DNA from: Candidatus Marinamargulisbacteria bacterium SCGC AG-410-N11
Lineage (GTDB): Bacteria; Margulisbacteria; Marinamargulisbacteria; GCA-2716485; AG-410-N11
DNA length: 43,384 nucleotides
Direction: 5' to 3'
Assembly: GCA_003265895.1 (NCBI GenBank)
Contig: QFBS01000012.1
Span: forward strand, 1 to 43,384
The notes below the pieces were generated by a model, which worked only from the letters and a program-made list of their open reading frames with translations, searched no databases and had not been told where the DNA came from. The first letter of the stretch is position 1, and each line of letters opens with the position of its first letter. Made by a program: the position numbers and the translations under genes. Below are positions 36,268 to 43,384 of this stretch, one piece after another.

Positions 36268-37074
36268 TTAATTATGCTTGGATAGTTCCTTAGATCGAGT
36301 AATGGCAGCTTGAATCATAGCTTGGATTTGTTTGTTTACCTGATTTGATTTATAGTTTTGCAGACCTGCAACGGTTGTTCCATTGGGAGAAGATACTTCT
36401 TGTATAAGTGTTTCTGGTGATTTATTACTGTTTAATAACATATGACCCGCTCCAATTAATGTTTGGGCTGCAAATTGAATGGCATCTTCGTAACTAAGGC
36501 CTTGGTTGTTGGCTAATTCGGCAATATCATGACAAATTTGGTAAAAAAAGGCAGGGCCACTTCCACTAATACCTGTTACTGTATCCATTACATTTTCGGG
36601 AACTACTTTCATTTTTCCAATACCTTCGAAAATAGTCTTAGCTATTTCTTGATGCTGTTCGGTTATATTTTTATTAAAGCTAATGCCACTCATTCCTTGT
36701 TGTAATAGTGCTGGTGTATTAGGCATGCAACGGATAATGGGGACATGTTCGCCTAATTGTTTTTCTAGAGTTGTCATTGTAATACCAGCTAATATAGAAA
36801 TTATTAAGTTTGGTTTTTTGTTTGAAATAGGTTGTAGAATCGTTTGGTACTGTTGCGGCTTAACCGCTATGATTATTATAGAAGCTGTTTTATAAATAGT
36901 ATCTTTTGAAACAGATTTTATAGGAAATTCTTGTTCTATTTTTTTTGCTACTAAATTGTCTTTTTCGGTAAATATAATGTTAAGTTTTTGATTATTGGAA
37001 ATCAGTCCTTTATAAATGGCTTTTGCCATATTTCCAAAACCAATAAATCCTATGGTTTCGCTATGTAAGGTCAT
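36268..37074 (-). CDS. proC: Pyrroline-5-carboxylate reductase
   Basis: Reduces pyrroline-5-carboxylate to proline, the last step of proline synthesis. The NAD(P)-binding GFIGFGNMAKAI (residues 9-20), AVKPQQ, CMPNTPALLQQGM and the catalytic-domain SGSGPAF are clear, with SSPNGTTVAGL in the C-terminal dimerisation domain. At 268 residues it is normal. Its ATG overlaps the stop of the LemA-like gene by four bases. proC with yggT nearby is a commonly seen arrangement. No proA or proB is in the window. Confidence 0.95.
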   Translation of the reverse strand: MTLHSETIGFIGFGNMAKAIYKGLISNNQKLNIIFTEKDNLVAKKIEQEFPIKSVSKDTIYKTASIIIIAVKPQQYQTILQPISNKKPNLIISILAGITMTTLEKQLGEHVPIIRCMPNTPALLQQGMSGISFNKNITEQHQEIAKTIFEGIGKMKVVPENVMDTVTGISGSGPAFFYQICHDIAELANNQGLSYEDAIQFAAQTLIGAGHMLLNSNKSPETLIQEVSSPNGTTVAGLQNYKSNQVNKQIQAMIQAAITRSKELSKHN

Positions 37075-37706
37075 TGATGGTTAATGGATATAAAGTTGGT
37101 AGGGTAATTAGGATTTGTAGTAATTAGTGGTTTTGGTGAAAAATTAAACCAAGAGGATATCTTTTTTTTAATTGGGTTTTCGAATTGTTTATTATAGTAG
37201 ATTGTATGTTGGTTGTACCTATGACTTAAAATCGATAACTTTTTTTCTAATGAATCTAGTTGATATAAGGTTCGTTTTTGTTTGAAATAATCTTTATGAT
37301 TTTCTTTTAAGATATATTTAATATTATAGTCCGTTAAATCTTCATTTAATTGGGTATTTGCTGAAATAATCGTAGCACGATTCTGTTCATTATGAGTTAA
37401 CAATATATTTGAGTTTTGCTTAATTCTAGATAGTGTGTTGTTATTGTTATTTAAATTAGGTAATTTTAAAACTATGTAGGCTTTTTCTTCTAATAAAGAA
37501 CTGACGGACGTAATATTTTGGTCAGGGTTTTTCCATGTCGTATTTAAGGTTATTTCTAAATTTAAAAACGTATTTTTAATTGATAAGAAGCCACAAACTA
37601 AAATTAAGATACCAAAAAATAGAATGTTATTTAAAAAACTTTTTTGCCATGTCTTTTTGGGCTTTTCATTGTTTGAAATTGTTTCTGTTTCAGTTTTAGT
37701 AGACAT
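37071..37706 (-). CDS. Single-pass membrane protein, possibly LemA-like
   Basis: One transmembrane helix (about residues 25-48, NILFFGILILVCGFLSI) follows a short cytosolic tail. The start of the extracytosolic region (LNLEITLNTTWKNPDQNITS) and the end (RYNQHTIYYNKQFENPIK then FNFSPKPL) resemble LemA proteins, where similar segments read aWsdVevqlqrR and YNxxVxxYN...FgFkpkp. The middle is strongly diverged. LemA proteins are membrane proteins of unclear function. The gene overlaps proC by four bases and is probably cotranscribed with it. The family assignment is tentative and an unrelated membrane protein remains possible. Confidence 0.55.
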   Translation of the reverse strand: MSTKTETETISNNEKPKKTWQKSFLNNILFFGILILVCGFLSIKNTFLNLEITLNTTWKNPDQNITSVSSLLEEKAYIVLKLPNLNNNNNTLSRIKQNSNILLTHNEQNRATIISANTQLNEDLTDYNIKYILKENHKDYFKQKRTLYQLDSLEKKLSILSHRYNQHTIYYNKQFENPIKKKISSWFNFSPKPLITTNPNYPTNFISINHQ

Positions 37707-37792
37707 GGTTCATATTTTATAGAATTACATTTAATATTGCAACATCGTAACGTAATTGTGATGGCATTTTTTAAATATATTTTAATGAAAGA

Positions 37793-38131
37793 TCATGTCA
37801 TCGGATTAAGTTCTTGTCTGTCTTCAAGCATTTGTTGAATGTTATTAAATGCTTTATTATTTTTAGTTAAATCAATTAAGTGACGCTCTTTATTATTAGC
37901 GGTACTTATTTTGCTGGGAGTGATTTTTTTAAAGTTTAACCACTCTTTATTTTTTGTTGTTGGAATGTTTTTTGGGGTTGTATTTGGCCTGACATGTACT
38001 TTTTGTCTGATTTGGAAGGGTAGTTTAGTTAGTTGCATAGCAACTTTTTGAGAAGTCGTAGTTATTGTTAACGGCGTTCTAACTAGTTGATGGATTTGTT
38101 TTGGAGTGAATAATAATCGACTGATTTGCAT
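37793..38131 (-). CDS. Small basic protein of unknown function
   Basis: A 112-residue, strongly basic and Thr/Lys/Asn-rich protein (MQISRLLFTPKQIHQLV at the start, ending in LEDRQELNPMT). There is an AAAGGA site about nine bases upstream of the ATG. I see no signal peptide, membrane segment or family motif. It is followed by the LemA-like gene after 86 bases. Its composition is unlike a random frame, and coding is plausible but not proven. Confidence 0.6.
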   Translation of the reverse strand: MQISRLLFTPKQIHQLVRTPLTITTTSQKVAMQLTKLPFQIRQKVHVRPNTTPKNIPTTKNKEWLNFKKITPSKISTANNKERHLIDLTKNNKAFNNIQQMLEDRQELNPMT

Positions 38132-38425
38132 ATTTTGTGTTCCTTTATTTATTTAGTTGTAAAATGGTTTTTTTGTCATTGTTGTCATTTTTTGTGCCAA
38201 ATTTAGTAAGTCGTTTTTGAGTGTGGTTTTTAATTGTATGTTAACAAAAATGTTGTTTTGTAGTGATTTGATGTTTTTTTGATTACATATTTGATGGGGT
38301 CTGTTATTTTAAAAACAATAGTTTACTGCTAAATTAGTGTTTTTGGCAATTATAAGATTTTGGATTTAAGATCTTAACTTTTTGTTTTATAAATCGATTA
38401 ATTAGGTTTGGTTTGTATATTGGAG
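38132..38425. other. Gene-free, G/T-rich intergenic stretch
   Basis: About 300 bases between the small basic protein and the tRNA promoter. The + strand here is conspicuously rich in G and T. On the minus strand a 50-codon frame ends at 38153 (...LLNLAQKMTTMTKKPFYN) but has no normal start at its open end; it could be a remnant or chance. A 12-base palindrome lies at 38366-38377. I see nothing else. Confidence 0.5.
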
Positions 38426-38454
38426 TTGAAAAAAAATCAAAGCTGTCGTAAAAT
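38426..38454 (+). promoter_or_regulatory. Sigma70-type promoter of tRNA-His
   Basis: TTGAAA (38426-38431) and TAAAAT (38449-38454) are separated by exactly 17 bases, a near-consensus arrangement, and lie 14 bases before the tRNA. Transcription would begin near 38461. Confidence 0.75.
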
Positions 38455-38468
38455 TTTTGGTAATTGAT

Positions 38469-38545
38469 GGTGATCGTAGCTCAGTTGGTAGAGCCCCGGA
38501 TTGTGGTTCCGGTTGTCGTGGGTTCAAGTCCCATCGGTCACCCCA
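38469..38545 (+). tRNA. tRNA-His (GTG anticodon)
   Basis: A complete cloverleaf. The acceptor stem GTGATCG pairs with CGGTCAC, with one G-U pair. The D-stem is GCTC/GAGC, the anticodon stem CCGGA/TCCGG with loop TTGTGGT, and the T-stem GTGGG/CCCAT. The extra 5' base G at 38469 faces C before the encoded CCA, the identity feature of histidine tRNAs. CCA ends at 38545. Confidence 0.97.
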
Positions 38546-38606
38546 TTTTCTTAGGTAATGTTTCCAATGGTATAATAAATATAAATTAGAGTTAGGGGTG
38601 TGTTAC

Positions 38607-39944
38607 ATGATAGAAATGTTAATGATAGTTCAAATTGTGTTGATAATTGTCTTAATTGGTTTGGTTGTGTTTAAGCGCTCAACTGGAACATTAGAATCGG
38701 ATATTAAAGTTGTTCATCAAGCAATTATTGATTCTAACCGGGTCGTAAAAGATGAACTAGTTCAAAATAGAGATCAATTTTCTAAAGATGCTAAATCTGG
38801 ACGAGAAGAATCTCAAAATTCGTTATTAAAATTTACAGATACATTACTTAAGCGAATGACTGATATTGCTACTTTACAAAAACAACAATTGGATACTTTT
38901 GCTAAACAGTTAACGGTATTGACTGATAGTAACAATAAAGGGTTAGAAACTATGCGTCAGGTGATTGAAAAGTCGATTAGTGATTTACAGAAAGATAATA
39001 ATAAAAAACTAGAAGATATGAGAATGACAGTTGATGAAAAGTTACATAAGACATTAGAGAAGCGGTTAGGGGAATCGTTTAAACTAGTTAGTGATCGATT
39101 AGAAGTTGTTCATAAAGGTTTAGGTGAAATGCAGCAGCTTGCTAGTGGGGTAGGTGATTTAAAGAAAGTACTAACAAATGTTAAGACTCGTGGTATTTGG
39201 GGCGAAATTCAATTGGGTAATTTATTAGAACAACTATTAACATCAGATCAATATGAAAAAGATGTTCGAATTAAAAAGAATCGTGCAGATTTTGTTGAAT
39301 ATGCGGTTAAATTGCCAGGGCGAGATGACAATAAAGATCATATTTGGTTGCCAATTGATGCTAAATTTCCATTAGATACTTATCAGCATTTATTAGAGGC
39401 ACAAGAACAGGCTAATCCTGAATTGGTACAACAATCAATGAAACAATTAGAAATGAGAATAAAGCTAGAGGCTAAAACAATTCAAGAAAAATATGTAGAT
39501 CCTCCAAATACTACTGATTTTGGAATTATATTTTTACCGATAGAAGGGTTATATGCTGAGATTCTTAGAATTCCTGGACTTCAAGAGACTTTGCAACGTG
39601 ATTACCGAATTTTACTTGCTGGACCTACTACATTAGCTGCTTTATTAAATAGTTTACAGATGGGATTTAGAACTTTAGCGGTAGAAAAACGGTCTAGTGA
39701 AGTTTGGCAGCTATTAAGCGTGGTTAAAACCGAATTCGGTAAATTTGGTGATATTTTAGAGAAGACCCAAAAGAAGATTCAAGAAGCCGGTAATACAATG
39801 GACTTGGCATCTCGAAAGTCGAGAACAATCGAACGAAAATTGAGAACGGTTCAGGAATTACCAGATCAAAATTCGCCGGAGATACCCTTAGATATGGGTG
39901 TTAAGGAGCCGTTGAATGATTCATTGTTTTCGACATTAAATTAA
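38607..39944 (+). CDS. rmuC: DNA recombination protein RmuC
   Basis: A membrane-anchored protein of the RmuC family, which limits recombination at inverted repeats and has a nuclease-like core. One N-terminal hydrophobic helix (IVQIVLIIVLIGLVVF) is followed by a long coiled coil (about residues 25-170) and the RmuC domain with GIWGEIQLGNLLEQLL, AVKLPGRD, WLPIDAKFPLD and LLAGPTTLAALLNSLQMGF. I prefer the ATG at 38607, eight bases after AGGGG, over the GTG at 38598. It begins 61 bases after the tRNA and precedes dapA by 110 bases. Confidence 0.94.
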   Translation: MIEMLMIVQIVLIIVLIGLVVFKRSTGTLESDIKVVHQAIIDSNRVVKDELVQNRDQFSKDAKSGREESQNSLLKFTDTLLKRMTDIATLQKQQLDTFAKQLTVLTDSNNKGLETMRQVIEKSISDLQKDNNKKLEDMRMTVDEKLHKTLEKRLGESFKLVSDRLEVVHKGLGEMQQLASGVGDLKKVLTNVKTRGIWGEIQLGNLLEQLLTSDQYEKDVRIKKNRADFVEYAVKLPGRDDNKDHIWLPIDAKFPLDTYQHLLEAQEQANPELVQQSMKQLEMRIKLEAKTIQEKYVDPPNTTDFGIIFLPIEGLYAEILRIPGLQETLQRDYRILLAGPTTLAALLNSLQMGFRTLAVEKRSSEVWQLLSVVKTEFGKFGDILEKTQKKIQEAGNTMDLASRKSRTIERKLRTVQELPDQNSPEIPLDMGVKEPLNDSLFSTLN

Positions 39945-40054
39945 TGGTAATAGAATTTACTATTAATTTAGCCGTAGCGTAAATTTGATATCTATTTAAA
40001 TAAATCCTATTTCACGTTACAATTAGGTATCTATATTTTGGTAAGGAGCTTTTT

Positions 40055-40942
40055 ATGACTAATTTAGGACGATTAATTACAGCTATGGTAACCCCTTTTA
40101 ATGATGATTTTTCGTTAAATATTGATGAAACAATTAAACTGGCCAATTATTTAGTCGATAATGGTACAGATACTGTTTTGTTGGCAGGTACCACAGGAGA
40201 ATCGCCTACATTAACTCATAATGAAGAATATTCAATTTTTAAAGAAGTTAGTCGGTCGTTAGCTGGAAAAGCGAAGGTAATGGCAGGGACAGGTTCTAAT
40301 TGTACACAAACTGCAATTGAATCGACTCAGGCTGCAGAAAAATGTGGAGTGGATAGCATTTTACAAGTTGTTCCTTATTATAATAAACCATCTCAAGAAG
40401 GTATGTATCAACATTTTAAAGCCGTTGCTGATAGTACGTCGTTACCAATTCTTTTATATAATATTCCGGGACGAACTGGCATTAATATGGAACCTGAAAC
40501 AATGGCACGATTAGCTGATATTGATAATATTATCGGCGTTAAAGAAGCGGCCGGTTCTGTAGATCAAGTAAAAGCTATTCGACAAGAGACTCCTGATGAT
40601 TTTTTGATATACTCGGGAGATGATGGTTTAACATTAGACTTTATGGAGGCAGGTGCTTGTGGCGTTGTTTCTGTTGCAGCACATTGTGTTGGATTAGAGA
40701 TACAGTCAATGATGTCAGCTTTTGTTGATGGTGATCAAGAAAAGGCTCGGTCAATTCAAGATCGGTTAAATCGATTATTTGATGTCTTGTTTATTACTAG
40801 TAATCCTGTTCCGGTTAAAGTAGCTTTATCGTTGATGGGACATGCGGTTGGTCCTACCCGATTACCGTTAGTTTCGGCTACGCCAGATGAAATTTCTAAG
40901 ATTCAAGATGTTTTAAATTCGGTTGTTATTCCGGCTAGTTAA
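40055..40942 (+). CDS. dapA: 4-Hydroxy-tetrahydrodipicolinate synthase
   Basis: Condenses pyruvate with aspartate semialdehyde on the lysine and diaminopimelate pathway, which also supplies peptidoglycan. The aldolase-type motifs are AGTTGESPTL (residues 44-53), VPYYNKPSQEG, YNIPGRTG with the catalytic tyrosine and arginine, and the Schiff-base lysine in IGVKEAAG. At 295 residues it is normal. An AAGGAG site lies eight bases before the ATG. No other lysine gene is adjacent. Confidence 0.97.
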   Translation: MTNLGRLITAMVTPFNDDFSLNIDETIKLANYLVDNGTDTVLLAGTTGESPTLTHNEEYSIFKEVSRSLAGKAKVMAGTGSNCTQTAIESTQAAEKCGVDSILQVVPYYNKPSQEGMYQHFKAVADSTSLPILLYNIPGRTGINMEPETMARLADIDNIIGVKEAAGSVDQVKAIRQETPDDFLIYSGDDGLTLDFMEAGACGVVSVAAHCVGLEIQSMMSAFVDGDQEKARSIQDRLNRLFDVLFITSNPVPVKVALSLMGHAVGPTRLPLVSATPDEISKIQDVLNSVVIPAS

Positions 40943-40957
40943 ACAAGAATTTAAGTA

Positions 40958-41686
40958 TTACTTTTTACCAATATATATTAAATTGGGGGTATTTTTAAAT
41001 CGGTTTGGGAATAACTTAGGGAATCGTCGTTCAAATCGAGATGAGAATACATTGGTTGCGCGAATGTGATAGGTGTTAAAGTTTTTTTCGCTCATATATG
41101 AGGATAATGTTTCAGTTGTCCATGAACGCATGTGTTGCCATTGATGAAAAATACAGCCACAATCAGGGCATAATCTCATAGCAGCATCTAGATCTTCTGA
41201 ATTGGGTGTTGAAACAAAAAAGAAACCTCCTTTTTTAAGTATACGATAGGCTTCTGTAACTACTTTTTCTAAATTAAAATCATTTAAATGTTCGACAACT
41301 TCTAAACAAATTACTAAATCAGCTATATTATTTGGTATTTCATTATTTTCTTTTCCTAAAATATAAGTTTTATTAATTTGAGGATGATGTGAAAATTGTT
41401 CTTTAATTTTTTCAATTGATTTTTCAGACGTGTCTGCACAAATAATTTGATTAGTTGGTTTGGTCATTGGTAATAGTGCTTTTAATAGATGACCAGCGCC
41501 GCACCCGTAATCGAGAATGGTTTTAACTTTTTTTAACCCAATAAATTGGTCTATATAGTCAATGATTTGAGTTCCGGCTTGGTAGCTAAAGTATGTTTTT
41601 TTATAATGAGGGTTGTTAGAATAAAAATCCCATAATAAATTGACTTTTTCATCGGTCCATGAAATTTTATGTGTTTTTTGTTTCAT
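40958..41686 (-). CDS. Class I SAM-dependent methyltransferase
   Basis: The Rossmann SAM-binding motif is ILDYGCGAGHLLKAL (near residues 56-70), with the acidic end of strand 2 in ICADTS and ICLEVVEHL as motif III/IV, as in Methyltransf_11/23 enzymes. After the fold a short insertion CPDCGCIFHQWQHMRSW has Cys and His spaced as for a metal site. Enzymes with this insertion occur in polysaccharide clusters, but the substrate is unknown here. The 242-residue gene converges with dapA after 15 bases and follows the fibre-like gene by 80 bases. Confidence 0.88.
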   Translation of the reverse strand: MKQKTHKISWTDEKVNLLWDFYSNNPHYKKTYFSYQAGTQIIDYIDQFIGLKKVKTILDYGCGAGHLLKALLPMTKPTNQIICADTSEKSIEKIKEQFSHHPQINKTYILGKENNEIPNNIADLVICLEVVEHLNDFNLEKVVTEAYRILKKGGFFFVSTPNSEDLDAAMRLCPDCGCIFHQWQHMRSWTTETLSSYMSEKNFNTYHIRATNVFSSRFERRFPKLFPNRFKNTPNLIYIGKK

Positions 41687-41766
41687 TATTAAATCCTTTA
41701 ATTTTATTACTTAATAAAGTATATAATAATAATCGTAATCGTTTAAGTTTTCTAATAGTTATCCTA

Positions 41767-43384
41767 TTATTGATTTCTAGATTCGATAGTTTCTAAACGA
41801 ATTAACAGTTGATTAATGGATTCTTTAAGTTCGTTAACTGTATATTTTAGCCGTTCATTTTCTTGTTCAATTTTTGTTTGGTTTTCGACTATTGAACTAA
41901 TATATTGTGTTGGATTATCTAATGTAGTGATTGCTACATTGATAACTTTAGTCGATTTATCTAATGATGATTCCCAAGCTTGTCCAATAATTAACTTAAT
42001 ATCTTCGGCGGTAAGATCTTCTGGGTGAATGGCGATTCCTGTTCCGTTTTCTTCGCCGGATGGAATGATATAATCACCTGCCTGGACGGGCCCTGAGACA
42101 TTAACAGGTACTTGTCCAATAAAGGCAACGGCTTGAGCTTTATTTTTAAATGTTGTTAATCCGTTTCCAATAATAATTGGTTGAGAACTTATTGCCATAA
42201 TTCGATGGGCATCTTTTGTTCGTTTTGTTATTTTTCCGTTATATACGCCAACAATATCACCGGCATTAATTATTTCTTTAGAATCTATTTGTTCGATATA
42301 TTCTGCATAATCAGCACCTTTTGATTCGTATATAAAATTAGTCTGTTTAGATTTTACATTATATTGACTTTTAAATGCTCCCATTGTTTTTTCGTTATCT
42401 TTAAATACAAAGAAATCTTCTGATATGATATTGTTTTCTGGCGTATTATTTACTAATAAATCTGATTTTCCATTGTCAGTGTTTTTTGCTAAAACGAATC
42501 CATTTGCTTTTAATAACATTCCACTGTTTTTTGAATGTAGTGTAAAGTTGTATGGCTCTGAAAACGCTGGATCAGTTAATTCTGTAGGACTATAAGAAAT
42601 TACGGCTCCTGTTTTTGGAGTTTCTCCACTTTCATCTAAAAATACTAAGTTGGCAGATGATGTTAATTCTGTTGTAGTAATATTAATATTATTACTAGTT
42701 AGTAAGTTGTTAATGGTTATTTTTTCGGGGGTACCATTATCTGTTTGAATGGCGACATAATGATCTGTAAATGAGTTAGTGGTACTTAATGTTGCTATAT
42801 CTAACGATACTTTATTATCTTCTATTTTTATACCACTATTGAGGTTTGCAACATTAAACGTTGCTACTTTAGGTTTTAAAAATGTTAAGAAATTTGTTAG
42901 AGTTAATCTTTTTTGTGGGTTTCCTGCTGACCCAGTGTCATAAATAGAAATATAGTCATTAAGAGATGTATCTGAAGCCTCTGTTAATTCACTAAAATCT
43001 AATGATACTTCTTGTTGGGTATTAATAGTAACTCCACCGTTCTTAAGAGCCGTATTAAATGTGGCAACTAATGGTGCTAAATTTTTAATAGATAATCGTT
43101 TATGAATATTAGTATTTTGTTCAAAAATAATTAGAGAGTCATTTATTGATTTATCATTAGTGGATTCTGGTAAACTTAAAATATCAAATTCTAGTTTTTG
43201 ATTTTTTGGATTATTTCTAAGACCGCTTTTTTCGTCAGGTGTTGAAATTAAATTTTGTAAATCGGTAGGCGTCACTTTTTTATATATATCGTCGCTTGCT
43301 TGAAATAAAATATGGTCGTTAATCGTTATTGCATTAGTTATAAATGCATTGTCGCTAAGTTTAGATTCGGTGATGGCCTCAGTA
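41767..43384 (-). CDS. Fibre-like repeat protein with Peptidase_G2-like end, 5' incomplete
   Basis: The minus-strand frame is open past the window's right edge, so the true start lies outside; the GTG at 43273-43275 is only the first start codon inside the window. The N-terminal part repeats a module of about 50 residues with a D-[YSH]-[ILV]-x-[IL] strand and a KRLT-x-x-N-[LF]-type end (SLNDYISIYDTGSAG, KSINDSLIIFEQNTN). The C-terminus (GADYAEYIEQ, NGKITKRT, VNVSGPVQAGDYI, GQAWES) is clearly homologous to the end of the 27477-31067 protein and matches a Peptidase_G2-like fibre-maturation domain, ending in a coiled coil. A surface fibre is likely; target unknown. Confidence 0.85.
   Translation of the reverse strand, partial: TEAITESKLSDNAFITNAITINDHILFQASDDIYKKVTPTDLQNLISTPDEKSGLRNNPKNQKLEFDILSLPESTNDKSINDSLIIFEQNTNIHKRLSIKNLAPLVATFNTALKNGGVTINTQQEVSLDFSELTEASDTSLNDYISIYDTGSAGNPQKRLTLTNFLTFLKPKVATFNVANLNSGIKIEDNKVSLDIATLSTTNSFTDHYVAIQTDNGTPEKITINNLLTSNNINITTTELTSSANLVFLDESGETPKTGAVISYSPTELTDPAFSEPYNFTLHSKNSGMLLKANGFVLAKNTDNGKSDLLVNNTPENNIISEDFFVFKDNEKTMGAFKSQYNVKSKQTNFIYESKGADYAEYIEQIDSKEIINAGDIVGVYNGKITKRTKDAHRIMAISSQPIIIGNGLTTFKNKAQAVAFIGQVPVNVSGPVQAGDYIIPSGEENGTGIAIHPEDLTAEDIKLIIGQAWESSLDKSTKVINVAITTLDNPTQYISSIVENQTKIEQENERLKYTVNELKESINQLLIRLETIESRNQ

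Noticed and set aside
39942..39965. Imperfect hairpin after rmuC
   Set aside because: The 9-bp stem is almost all A-T with a G-T pair and has no clear T-tract, so it would be too weak to claim as a terminator.
43273..43275. GTG as the start of the right-edge gene
   Set aside because: The reading frame is open upstream to the window edge and encodes a further copy of the repeat module.

Overview
The window looks like AT-rich bacterial chromosome from a diderm-type organism. The evidence is a polyprenyl-phosphate sugar transferase, a Wzy-type O-antigen polymerase/ligase, HddA/HddC-like heptose-activating enzymes and a small predicted outer-membrane protein. The standard code fits: genes end with TAA, TAG or TGA, and TTG starts occur. 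The mix of compact housekeeping operons with very large, lineage-specific helical, ankyrin and repeat proteins would suit an uncultured candidate phylum; the Margulisbacteria are one guess. I cannot place it without a search. The + strand is rich in G and T even between genes, so + is probably the leading strand throughout.

Layout. 1-952 (-): 5' part of an unrecognised gene cut by the window edge. 1082-7547 (+): housekeeping run pyrC, lipA, plsY, gpsA, sugar transferase, nadD, coaE, many overlapping by a few bases, followed by an ankyrin-repeat gene with a TTG start (7619-8860). 8890-13626 (-): Wzy-type polymerase, TPR protein and HflX in one overlapping operon. 13755-17733: cell-surface sugar block with a glycosyltransferase (+), then an NAD-dependent epimerase, HddA-like kinase and HddC-like nucleotidyltransferase (-). 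17991-24218 (+): two-gene cassette of an 812-residue protein with a very basic, nuclear-localisation-like tail and a 1256-residue protein headed by a DOT1-like methyltransferase domain; a strong terminator follows. 24264-31067 (-): two giant repeat proteins, one with calcium-binding thrombospondin type 3 repeats and one secreted, fibre-like and ending in a Peptidase_G2-like domain. 31206-38131 (-): queH, cysQ, a glycosyltransferase, rarA, a decayed yggU, yggT, an outer-membrane-like protein, proC, a LemA-like protein and a small orphan. 38469-38545 (+): tRNA-His. 38607-40942 (+): rmuC and dapA. 40958-43384 (-): a methyltransferase and a second fibre-like protein cut by the right edge.

The most interesting regions are the 17991-24218 cassette (possible host-directed or chromatin-type methyltransferase system, inference only), the two fibre-like proteins sharing a C-terminal domain, perfect 165-bp repeats inside one of them, and a newly recognised yggU pseudogene between yggT and rarA.
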